The notes below the pieces were generated by a model that saw only the letters and a program-made list of their open reading frames with translations, ran no database searches and was not told where the DNA came from. DNA of 64,000 bases from Streptomyces sp. TSRI0281 (GTDB lineage Bacteria > Actinomycetota > Actinomycetes > Streptomycetales > Streptomycetaceae), in contig NZ_LWLE01000020.1 in NCBI RefSeq assembly GCF_001905125.1, positions 1 through 64,000 on the forward strand. The letters run 5' to 3'. A program made the position numbers and the translations under genes. Numbering within the stretch: position 1 is the stretch's first letter; every line of letters begins with the position of its first letter. Positions 1 to 8,005 of the stretch are shown here, in pieces.

Positions 1-327
1 CCAACCCCTGGCCGCGAGTCAACCCCCTTCTGCCGCTTGACGAAACATAGGGGCTTCTACTCCCCGCACCTGACCACCAGGAAGTGCCGCCGGGTCGCCG
101 ACTGGGCCGAGGCCAACAACGTCGAGATCGCCTGCACCCCGACCAACTCCTCCTGGCTGAACCGCATCGAGGCCCAGTTCACCGCCCTGCGCTACTTCAC
201 CCTCGACGGCACCGACCACTCCACCCACAAAGCCCAGGGCAGCATGATCCGCCGCTACATCATCTGGCGAAACCACCACGCCAACGACAACCGCCTACGC
301 GCCCTGGTCGAACAGATGAACCGTCCA
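1..327 (+). pseudogene. IS630-family transposase, C-terminal fragment
   Basis: The reading frame is open from the window edge and encodes the end of a DDE transposase: a CTPTNSSWLNRIEAQF block, whose Glu would be the last member of the DDE triad, followed by LRYFTLDGTD and MIRRYIIWRNHHA. These are hallmarks of IS630-family transposases found in streptomycetes. Similarity stops at about position 324 after LVEQMN. The frame then runs into unrelated sequence rather than ending at a normal stop, so the 3' end has been lost in a rearrangement that joins it to the recombinase fragment downstream. The 5' part lies outside the window, so whether the upstream half is intact is unknown. Confidence 0.75.
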
Positions 328-338
328 AGGCAGCGCCG

Positions 339-1160
339 ATGCGCAGTCGGGTCTGGAACCACATCGTTCCGCTCATGGGGGACCTTCCGCTTCGAGACGT
401 CGACGCCTCGGCCCTACGCACCTTCGAGGCGGAATTACTGTCCCAGGTCGAGGACTCCACCGCCGAGGTGACCTGGGTTCACTTGGTCACGATCTTCAAC
501 GCCGCAGTTCACGACAAGTGCCTGCTGAAGACCCCTTGCACGGCTCATCGCACGGTCAAGCCTCCTAAACGGACACAGAGGAAGGCCAAGGCGTGGCGAC
601 GCTCAACCGTGAGCGCCGTCCGGGCCCAACTGCCCGATCGGGAGGGGTTCGCAATGGACTACGGGCTGGGACTCGGCCTCCGCCAGGGTGAGGCGTTCGG
701 CCTCGCTGAGACCGATTTCGACTTCGCCGTTGAGACTGTGCACATACGGCGTCAACTGCGTTGGGATGTCAAGGGACAACCCCATTTCTGCCTGCCGAAG
801 GGCGGGAAGGAGCGTGACATCCCTCAGTCCCCTGCGCTGGCACATCGCTCACGGGAGCACTTCGCTCGCTTCCCGCCCGCGGAGTGCACGCTCCCGTGGC
901 GCAACCCCGAGCCACCCGCGACCGCGCTCGAAGCCCGCCAACGGAAGCCGGTAACCGTCCGGCTCGTCGTCCTCACCTCACAGGGAAATCGAATCCACTT
1001 CAAGGCTTGGAACGATCGTGTCTGGAAGCCTGCTCTGGTGGCCGCTGGGGTCATCGAAGTCGTTGGCGAGAAGGTCCGATGCCAGGGCGGACGCGAACGT
1101 AGAACTCCCGTCTTCGAGTCCTCTCGCGAGGACATGTTCCACGTGCTCCGCCACATAGGT
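339..1160 (+). pseudogene. Tyrosine recombinase (phage/ICE-type integrase) fragment
   Basis: The translation from the ATG at 339 looks like the core-binding and early catalytic part of an actinobacterial site-specific integrase. VWNHIVPLMGDLPLRDVDASALRTFEAELL resembles the core-binding domain, GLGLGLRQGEAFGL carries the first catalytic Arg, and FHVLRH near 1138-1155 is the H-x-L-R-H box. The frame then loses resemblance, and the last Arg/His and the nucleophilic Tyr are missing, so it cannot be active. The N-terminal arm-binding domain is also absent, replaced by the transposase tail. It is a decayed remnant of an integrated element; no attachment site or tRNA gene is visible beside it. Confidence 0.7.
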
Positions 1161-1260
1161 GAACTACAAGGAACGGCGGGCGCCGGGCGCGGCATGACAC
1201 CGGGGCGACGGCCGCTCCGCCTCGCTCCGCGCTGCCTTCACGCCCCCTTCGGGAAGACGC

Positions 1261-3471
1261 TCAGTGTCGTGTTGCCTGTGCGGAGGTGGCGCGGTTCGGC
1301 GGGTCGTGGGGCATGTGGCCGCGGATGAGGAAGTCCTGGAGCTCGCGGTGGCGGAACTGGTAGGCAATCCCGGCGGTACGCGTCAGACCCGCGTCGCAGC
1401 ACCAGTCGAGGAAACGGCCGAGGCGCCAGGGCAGCGGTTGGCCGGACCACCAGCGGCGGGTGCAGAGCAGGAAAGCCATGTAGCGGACACCCGCAGCGCC
1501 GAGGGCCGGGCCGGCGCCGGTCCTGAAAAGGGGTCCGAACACCCGCCAGGGCCTGAACAGCGAGTCGAGCGCGCCCCGGTACCCGCATCTGAACAGACGG
1601 TTGTAGAGGAGTGCGAGCGCCCGCCCGCCGCCGAGACCGAACAGAAGCATGTAGATGATCACTGCCCCGAGCGCGATGACGGGGCCCCCGGCGAACCAGT
1701 AGTACGGCACGAACCCGAGGCCGACCACGAGGCCGGTCGCGAACCCGCTCGCGAGGTCGTCCCGCACCAGGCGGCGCGGCGACGCGTTTCCATGTGATCT
1801 GCCGAATTCGGGTGCGTCCGAGAGCACACCCGCCAGCCCGACTCCGACCATCGCTCCACCGGCGAGCCCCACCACCAGGCCGTACACGAGCCCGGCCACC
1901 GGCCCGATGACATTCCCCATGTCGACCACGACGATGAGCCCTCCCCAGAAGAGCCCTCCCACAAGCCCGTTCACGAGCTGGCGTCCTGCCGCCGGGCCTC
2001 CGCCGTTCACTCGTTCCAGCCGGGACGGTACGGGCCACGGTGGGATTCCGATGAGAAGACTGCCCACCACCATGAGCGTCACGTTCGCCGCGTACACGTG
2101 CCAGGAGTCGAGCAGGGCGGCAGGCAGGTCGATGGTGGCCCACACCGCGACGGTCAGCACGACCTGGACGGTGCGGGCGCGGCGGTGGCCGGTGAGCGGC
2201 CACAGTTCATGGAGTACGAGGTCGGTGCCTGACAGCTGCCGTCCGGCCACTTCGCGGCGGCTGATGGTGTTGGTGTGCAGGTAGCGGGCGAGGACCGTCA
2301 GCCAGGTGCGTATCTGCAACTGGGTGTAGGGCGCTGTGGTGCCACCTGTCGAGGAAGCGGCGAGGATGAACAGATTCAGCAGGTGGTCCCGGATCTGTTC
2401 GGGGGTTCGCGGGGTGAGCGCGAGGAGATCCACGGGATCGCGGACCCAGCCACCGCCGGGGTGACGTTCGTCGTGGACGGCGAGGGCTACGGTCAGGCGC
2501 CAGGGTGTGGACAGGCTCTGGGCCAAGGGACTTTCCGGGGCGGCGCGGAGTGCGTCCAGGACGGGTTCCCAGCGGGCCGGTCTGCGGGCGCGGGCGGCGA
2601 CGAACGCCTCGGTCGCGGCCGGGTCGACGGGGGCGATGTCGATCCGGGAGGCGTCCTCCGCCCACAGTTCCGCACCTTCGAGAGCGGCGTAGGCGCTGCT
2701 GCGGCAGGTGAGCACGAGCCGGCCCTTGGTGGTGCCGTGGAGGTAGCTGTTCATGGCCTCCAGAGCGGCTGCGGCACGGGAGTCGTCCCCGGGAGCCTCT
2801 CCGGCGTCCATTTCGTCGAGCCCGTCGAGCACGGGGAGGATCAGTCGGGCGGTGACAAGGGCGGCTGCCGCGGCGGGGCGTAGCTGGTAGGTGCGGGTGA
2901 GCTGGTCGGCGAGCCAGTCGGCGAGCTGGTACCGCCTGGGGTCGAAGGTGGACAAGGACAGGCGTACGGGAACGGGTGCGCCCGGCGCCCGGTCGGCGAG
3001 GAGGCGCAGCATGAGGTGGAGAGCGAGTACGGTCTTGCCGGCTCCGGGTGCGCCGGTGATGACGAGGCGGCCGAGCCGGAGATCGCGGTAGTGGGTGGCA
3101 ATGTCTTCCAACGTGCCCCGGGGTGCTGCCGCGCCCGTGGCGTGGTGGACCGGGGAGGGGAGGAAGGTGAACTCGACGTTGATGGTGCGGTCGCTGCCGC
3201 CGAGGAGTCTTCGGCGGGCTTCCTCCTCACGTTTCCTGATGTGGTCGGCGAGGCGGTCGGCGAGTCCGGCGGTGTCGGTGTCCTGCGAGGTCTGGGAGAG
3301 CGTCGCCTGGTACAGGCCCGCTATCGCCAGCATCAGGCTGACCAGCCCCAACGCCAGCCCGCCCGGGTCCACATCCCCGGTTCCCGCCCGGATGGCGATG
3401 GTGACCGCCACTCCCACGGTCACCACGGCGAGCGCCACCCATCCCCACAGTGTGTGACGTGTCGTCCTCAT
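1261..3471 (-). CDS. Membrane-anchored NACHT-domain NTPase (STAND family)
   Basis: This 736-residue protein has two N-terminal membrane segments (about residues 8-28 and 36-57), a charged linker, then a NACHT-type NTPase. The Walker A motif GAPGAGKT is at 140-147, the Walker B/NACHT motif LILPVLDGLDEM is at 210-221, and an LTCRSS sensor-like block follows. A winged-helix-like stretch comes next, and roughly residues 450-640 hold several Gly-rich membrane segments. Bacterial NACHT proteins are signal-transducing NTPases, and some act in phage defence; the role here is inferred only. The ATG at 3471 was chosen because GAGGA lies eight bases before it, whereas a longer frame to 3585 has no such site. 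It stands alone, next to the mobile-element debris. Its sensor and effector parts are not recognised. Confidence 0.8.
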   Translation of the reverse strand: MRTTRHTLWGWVALAVVTVGVAVTIAIRAGTGDVDPGGLALGLVSLMLAIAGLYQATLSQTSQDTDTAGLADRLADHIRKREEEARRRLLGGSDRTINVEFTFLPSPVHHATGAAAPRGTLEDIATHYRDLRLGRLVITGAPGAGKTVLALHLMLRLLADRAPGAPVPVRLSLSTFDPRRYQLADWLADQLTRTYQLRPAAAAALVTARLILPVLDGLDEMDAGEAPGDDSRAAAALEAMNSYLHGTTKGRLVLTCRSSAYAALEGAELWAEDASRIDIAPVDPAATEAFVAARARRPARWEPVLDALRAAPESPLAQSLSTPWRLTVALAVHDERHPGGGWVRDPVDLLALTPRTPEQIRDHLLNLFILAASSTGGTTAPYTQLQIRTWLTVLARYLHTNTISRREVAGRQLSGTDLVLHELWPLTGHRRARTVQVVLTVAVWATIDLPAALLDSWHVYAANVTLMVVGSLLIGIPPWPVPSRLERVNGGGPAAGRQLVNGLVGGLFWGGLIVVVDMGNVIGPVAGLVYGLVVGLAGGAMVGVGLAGVLSDAPEFGRSHGNASPRRLVRDDLASGFATGLVVGLGFVPYYWFAGGPVIALGAVIIYMLLFGLGGGRALALLYNRLFRCGYRGALDSLFRPWRVFGPLFRTGAGPALGAAGVRYMAFLLCTRRWWSGQPLPWRLGRFLDWCCDAGLTRTAGIAYQFRHRELQDFLIRGHMPHDPPNRATSAQATRH

Positions 3472-3547
3472 GCGCCTGTCCTCACCCTTGGCTTCGTCGT
3501 TCAGGAAGCCGCACACCGCAACGGTGTTCACCGGGTCCGTTGTCACC

Positions 3548-3572
3548 GGTGCCCCGGCCCTCCCGGGGCACC
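3548..3572. terminator. Hairpin downstream of the LAxTG protein gene
   Basis: Two perfect 10-base arms (GGTGCCCCGG at 3548-3557 and CCGGGGCACC at 3563-3572) enclose a 5-base loop. It lies about 160 bases past the stop of the leftward wall-protein gene and about 75 bases before the leftward NACHT start, so it probably separates the two transcripts. There is no T-run, which is usual in streptomycetes. Confidence 0.55.
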
Positions 3573-3732
3573 TGGCCCGAAGCACCTCTCATTGACTCGG
3601 CGTCGGATCGCCCGGCTCGACGGATCACACAGGGTGAGCTTCCCGGCGGGCCACCGCAGCACCCTTCCGGCGCCTGAATCGGACCCCGGGGTTTCTCGCG
3701 TCCTCGTCCGCGGATGTCAGGGTTCGCCCTGG

Positions 3733-4632
3733 TCACCTGGCGCGTGAACGGAAGCGGAAAGCGGCGGCCACGGCAAGGGCCCCTAGGACAACGGTTCCCG
3801 CGACCAGCGGGATCAGACTCATGACGCCCTGGCTGCCAGTCGTGGCCAGGCCGCCGGAGGGGCCGGCCGAGCCTTCCGCGGTCGCACCCGCCCTCGCACC
3901 TTCGCTCGGGTTCGGTGACCCAGTGGTGCCCGAGGTGGCCGCTACCGGCACCTTGGACGGGGTCGGGCCGGTCGTCGTTCTCGTCCCGGTGATGTCGAGC
4001 GATGCCACGACGTTGTTCTGCCCGCTGTCCAGCTTGCACGGCACGTCGAGTCGGACCGTCATGCCGCCACTCGCGGTGACGTGCGCGATGAGGTCACCGA
4101 CGGTGATCTTCGCCCTGCCCGACCGGCTGAAGGTGAGCTTCGGCGCGACGCCGGTCGCCTCGACCGAGAACGGTCCGGAGTCCGGGACGTCGGTTCTGGC
4201 CACGTGGAAGGGCACCTTGAGGTTGGTGTCGCCCCCCGGCGCCGTCACGCGGACCTTCGCGTCCACCGTGCCCTTGATGACCTTGATACCGGCGCTGCGC
4301 AGCCCCTTCGCGTCAGCCGCGTTCACCGGCACCGCCGCATGGATGACGAACTTCGAGGTGGGCTTGCCGACCACAGCCGACGTCGGGACATCCGAGTCGA
4401 TCTCCACCGTGCCTGCCCGGTCGGGGAGCATCTGGACCGAGCACACGTACCGCAGTTCGAGCGATACCGGGTCCGCGGCCGCAGGTCCGGCTCCGAACAC
4501 TCCCACGCTCGCGCCCGCGACCCCTGCGGCCAGCGTCAGCCCCACGGCTCTACGGGTCAATGGACCGCTCGGGACGGCACGGGATGTCCGGTGCCGCCCA
4601 CGCAGGTTCTGGATCATCCTGTCACTCGCCAT
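3733..4632 (-). CDS. Secreted, sortase-anchored LAxTG surface protein (DUF6801-like)
   Basis: The 299-residue precursor has a long basic N-terminus, a hydrophobic signal stretch (about 30-52) with an Ala-rich cleavage region (GPAAADP), a beta-rich extracellular part beginning SLELRYVCSV, then a Ser/Thr/Pro/Gly-rich wall-spanning linker. It ends with LATTGSQG (from about residue 262), a hydrophobic segment and a basic FRFRSRAR tail. LAxTG is the signal used by class E sortases of streptomycetes, so the protein is expected to be linked to peptidoglycan. The ectodomain resembles DUF6801, of unknown function. GAGGA eight bases upstream supports the ATG at 4632. No sortase gene is in the window; it is divergent from the AraC regulator. 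Confidence 0.75.
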   Translation of the reverse strand: MASDRMIQNLRGRHRTSRAVPSGPLTRRAVGLTLAAGVAGASVGVFGAGPAAADPVSLELRYVCSVQMLPDRAGTVEIDSDVPTSAVVGKPTSKFVIHAAVPVNAADAKGLRSAGIKVIKGTVDAKVRVTAPGGDTNLKVPFHVARTDVPDSGPFSVEATGVAPKLTFSRSGRAKITVGDLIAHVTASGGMTVRLDVPCKLDSGQNNVVASLDITGTRTTTGPTPSKVPVAATSGTTGSPNPSEGARAGATAEGSAGPSGGLATTGSQGVMSLIPLVAGTVVLGALAVAAAFRFRSRAR

Positions 4633-4909
4633 CTTGATCCTCAGTCAGGTACATGGGCCTCTGGATAAGACCCACGGGTTCCTCCCCCAGGTGGGACGGT
4701 TGCGGAGCCGGCCCACCTCAGTCGGGCGGGGACCCGCCCTGCCCTGGCGCACAGCGAATCCTGTGACTGACCGTAGGGCTGGATCGCGTGCCGGGAATTG
4801 CGCCTGCGCGTAAGAAAGTTGTCACGGTGCGCAACGCTTGATGCGGTGAGCGTGAGAACCGACCGGGGATGGGCACACTATGAGAAGGCTGCGGTGAAGG
4901 GTGTCCTCG

Positions 4910-5893
4910 ATGTCCTCGGAAACCTACGTCGTGCATTCATCGACGACCCGGGACGTGACCTTGCGCGAGCGCACCGACTTCTGGAGCGAGCACGTGACGT
5001 CATATCAAAGCCGGATGGGCTACGGCTACCCGCGCACCGACGACTTTCACGCGGGGACGATCCGCCAGTGCACGGACACCCATCAGCTCGTCATGTTCTG
5101 GTCGGACACGATCACGTACACCCGGACCGCGGGCCAGGCACGGCACGCCCCGGACGAGGACTACCGCTTGCTGCTACCGGTCACCGGGGAGATGGTGATG
5201 CGGCAGGGCGACCAGGAGTTGCGGCTGGCGCCGGGGGCCGGGTGCCTGGTCACATTCGCCACACCGTTCGAGCTCCGGCAGGACGTCTCCGCGCGGGCGC
5301 TCATCATGTCGATCGCCGCTCAGGAGGTGAACGGACGATTGAACCGGTCGTCGCCGCTCACCGCGGGCATCGACCTGACCTCCGGCCTGGGCCGGGTGGT
5401 GGGCGACATGCTGACCGCACTGCACGAGGAGCGCGACACCCTCACCACGGGCCAGTTCGACGCGGTGTCGGACCGGCTGGTCGAGCTGCTGTGCATGCTC
5501 GCCGCAGGAGACGACCGCCCCACTGCCCCGGGCCATCTGACCGATGTGGAGACGATGGTCCGCCGGTACATCCGCGAGCATGCGGCCGACCCCGGGATGA
5601 CCGGCATCACCGTGGCACAGGCGCTGGGCTGGTCGCTGCGCCAGGTGCAGCTGGCCCTGCGGCATGCCGGGACGACCCCCCGCGAGCTGATCCGCGAGGA
5701 ACGGCTGCGGTTGGTACGGGACCGGCTGACGGCACCCGCGTACCGGCATATGACGATCACCGAGCTGGCGTATGCGTCGGGATTCTCCTCCTCGAGCGCG
5801 CTCAGCACGGCATTCCGACAGCGCTTCGGGGTGTGCCCCCGGGAGATGCGGCACGCGGGCCCCCAGTCCGTCGGCGATACGCGCCCGAGTTGA
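4910..5893 (+). CDS. AraC-family transcriptional regulator
   Basis: The 327-residue protein has an N-terminal cupin-like ligand/dimer domain of the AraC-binding-2 type (TRDVTLRERTDFWSEHV... GCLVTFATPFELRQ) and a C-terminal double helix-turn-helix of AraC/XylS type ending TELAYASGFSSSSALSTAFRQRFGVCPREMR. The ATG at 4910 is preferred over the in-frame GTG at 4901 because GAAGG(G) lies about eight bases before it. It is divergent from the LAxTG wall-protein gene across 277 bases, so it could control that gene, itself, or distant targets. No ligand can be assigned. It converges with the acyl-CoA oxidase gene. Confidence 0.85.
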   Translation: MSSETYVVHSSTTRDVTLRERTDFWSEHVTSYQSRMGYGYPRTDDFHAGTIRQCTDTHQLVMFWSDTITYTRTAGQARHAPDEDYRLLLPVTGEMVMRQGDQELRLAPGAGCLVTFATPFELRQDVSARALIMSIAAQEVNGRLNRSSPLTAGIDLTSGLGRVVGDMLTALHEERDTLTTGQFDAVSDRLVELLCMLAAGDDRPTAPGHLTDVETMVRRYIREHAADPGMTGITVAQALGWSLRQVQLALRHAGTTPRELIREERLRLVRDRLTAPAYRHMTITELAYASGFSSSSALSTAFRQRFGVCPREMRHAGPQSVGDTRPS

Positions 5894-5933
5894 TCGACAG
5901 CCGCCGGCCGGCCGAGCGGGGAGTCGACGACTC

Positions 5934-6002
5934 TCAGCTCTGTCGGGGCCCACCGGTCCGCGCACCGGATCGGCCGGCGAGCGTCCCTCCCGGCAGAGCT
6001 GA
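5934..6002. terminator. Inverted repeat between convergent genes
   Basis: TCAGCTCTGTCGGG at 5934-5947 pairs with CCCGGCAGAGCTGA at 5989-6002 (14 pairs, one G-T). The intervening 41 bases can fold into their own CCGGT/ACCGG stem, giving a branched structure. The position between the AraC stop and the acyl-CoA oxidase stop suits a two-way terminator. Confidence 0.45.
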
Positions 6003-6030
6003 AAGTCACTGAACAACTCGGGAACGGCTC

Positions 6031-7842
6031 TCAGGAGACCCCGCATCCCGTGGTGTCCGGCTGGTTGATGGGGTAGCGGAGGAGCACGTCGTCGGCGACG
6101 AAGAGCCCCTGGCCGAGGGTCATCGCCTTCGGTTCGAGATCGGCGACCGACGCCTCGGCGAGGTCGGGGAGCGACCTGACCTGGTCGGGCGTCAGGCGCC
6201 CCTCGGCGAGCAGGTCTCCGCTGTGGCCGCTGATCTGACGGAGGGCGAACAGACGGTGCAGAGACCGCAGAATCTCTTGAGCCTCGGAGTCGGGAGTTTC
6301 CTCGGCGGCGGCCAGCAGGGCTTCGGCGGCCTGTCGGTGGGCATGGGCGTCGACCAGCTTGAGGGCGGGAGTGACGGCCACGTTCCAGCGGTTGAGCGGA
6401 TTGCCGGGCTCGGCGCCGCGCAGGCGTGTTCGCGCCCGTTGTTGCCAGATGCGCTCAATGTCCGCCAGGAGCTCCTGGAGGAAGGCCGGATCAGTGAGTT
6501 CGCGCTCCCCCGGCGGTGTGGAGCCGGCCTCTTCCGGAGTGAAGTGGCCGAGGAGCATCTCACCGGCCGCCTTGACCCAGATGACCAGGTTGTCGCCCTC
6601 CGCGGTGATGGTGCCCTCATTGGCCGCCAGCTGACCGGCGATTCCGTTGGCCAGGAGCAGTCCCTGCGCACCGCAGCGCTCGCGGCACTCGGTCATGACA
6701 GCGCGTGCCTGCCACGTGATCCAGCCCTTGGCTATGGCGATGAACCGTTCACCGTCTTCGCGTTGGTCCTCCGTTCCCTCTGCCCACCGCCGCAGGGCCG
6801 TGCGGTGCAGCAGGGTCGCGGCGTAGGTCGTGGCAACGGCGTCGAGGAGCGGGGTGTGGTGGCTGCGATGGGCGAACAGGGGGACGGTCCTGCGCGGGGT
6901 CACGCTCGCCGTGTGCCTGTTGTGAGCATGACGCAGGGCCACGGCCAGGGCCTGGCGGGCGGTTCCCAGGCTGTAGGCGCTCATGCAGAGTTTTCCGGTG
7001 GTGACGCGGCCTATGGAGCGCAGGAATCGCATGCGGGGGCTGCCGATGGAGCTCGTGAACACGCCCTCCGGCGTCAGCCGCCCGTGATCGCCCTGGAGGA
7101 GTGCGTCGTGGGGCAGGCGGACGTGGGTGAACGAGGTCACGCAGTGGTCCACGGGGCTGCTGGCGGTCTGCGGCAGCCTGTGTATCTCCACTCCCGGCAG
7201 CGGGCTCCCGGTGTCGTCGCTGAGCGGCGTGAGGAAGAGGAAGACTCCCCGGTCCGTGCCGTCCGTGATCAGCCGGGCCGCGACGACCGCGGTCTTGGGC
7301 CCTCCCGTCGAGCTGGTGTTCGGCATGAATTTGCGCGCACCGGGTGTGGGCGTATGCAGGACGAACGCGCCGGCCGCCGCGTCGTACACGGCTGTCGTCT
7401 CCAGCTGCGAGGCGCTGTTGCCGTGTCCGGCCTCGGTGCACAGGAACGTCCCCGTGCGAGCCATCGCGATGTATGCGCGCAGGTCGCGCTCCTGCCCGGG
7501 TCCGAGATCAAGGAGGCTGCCGAGGAACAGGTTGTAGTGGATACTCGCCACGGTCGCCATTGCGGGGTCGGCGGGTCCGGCCCACTCGTGGAACGCGCTG
7601 AGACGCTCCACGTCGGTCACGAGCTCCTCGGGACTGTCCATCGCATCGTTGACCGCGCGTAACCGTTCATAGGAGAGAGTGGCGCGCTCCTGCGGTGTCA
7701 GCCCCTCCCGGTAGCTGAACCGCTCGGCGCGGAACAGATCGCGCCAAGGCTCGTGCACCTTCTCCAGCCGGTCGCCGAAAAGGGCCCGAACAAGCGCTTC
7801 ACCTGCGGAAGTGCTCCGGTCATATGAGTTCTGAGTATTCAC
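6031..7842 (-). CDS. Acyl-CoA oxidase / acyl-CoA dehydrogenase-like flavoprotein
   Basis: The protein is 603 residues, the length of acyl-CoA oxidases. TGTFLCTEAGHGN (about 130-142) matches the flavin-contacting TE-x-GHG block, FTHVRLPHDALL the middle beta domain, and NEGTITAEGDNLVIWVKA places the likely catalytic Glu at 415, followed by the C-terminal helical domain. Acyl-CoA oxidases oxidise acyl-CoA to trans-2-enoyl-CoA, passing electrons to oxygen and making hydrogen peroxide. The start is a GTG at 7842 with no convincing ribosome site, so an alternative start cannot be excluded. No other beta-oxidation gene is adjacent, so the substrate is unknown; it converges with the AraC regulator. 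Confidence 0.8.
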   Translation of the reverse strand: MNTQNSYDRSTSAGEALVRALFGDRLEKVHEPWRDLFRAERFSYREGLTPQERATLSYERLRAVNDAMDSPEELVTDVERLSAFHEWAGPADPAMATVASIHYNLFLGSLLDLGPGQERDLRAYIAMARTGTFLCTEAGHGNSASQLETTAVYDAAAGAFVLHTPTPGARKFMPNTSSTGGPKTAVVAARLITDGTDRGVFLFLTPLSDDTGSPLPGVEIHRLPQTASSPVDHCVTSFTHVRLPHDALLQGDHGRLTPEGVFTSSIGSPRMRFLRSIGRVTTGKLCMSAYSLGTARQALAVALRHAHNRHTASVTPRRTVPLFAHRSHHTPLLDAVATTYAATLLHRTALRRWAEGTEDQREDGERFIAIAKGWITWQARAVMTECRERCGAQGLLLANGIAGQLAANEGTITAEGDNLVIWVKAAGEMLLGHFTPEEAGSTPPGERELTDPAFLQELLADIERIWQQRARTRLRGAEPGNPLNRWNVAVTPALKLVDAHAHRQAAEALLAAAEETPDSEAQEILRSLHRLFALRQISGHSGDLLAEGRLTPDQVRSLPDLAEASVADLEPKAMTLGQGLFVADDVLLRYPINQPDTTGCGVS

Positions 7843-8005
7843 GCTTCGGCACGCTAGCCCATACGGTCAGTAACGACAGCGTGATGATCAACACGATTAA
7901 AACCCGAAAAGCCCGTGGTGGCGGCCCCGGCCGCCCGTCGACGGGGCGGGAAGGTGCCGGGGCGAGGACACCCGCCCGCACCCCGGCCTTCCGGCCCCGG
8001 ACGAC

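Noticed and set aside
339..1160. Functional integrase with nearby tRNA attachment site
   Set aside because: The catalytic Tyr and terminal Arg/His are missing and no tRNA gene was found around it.
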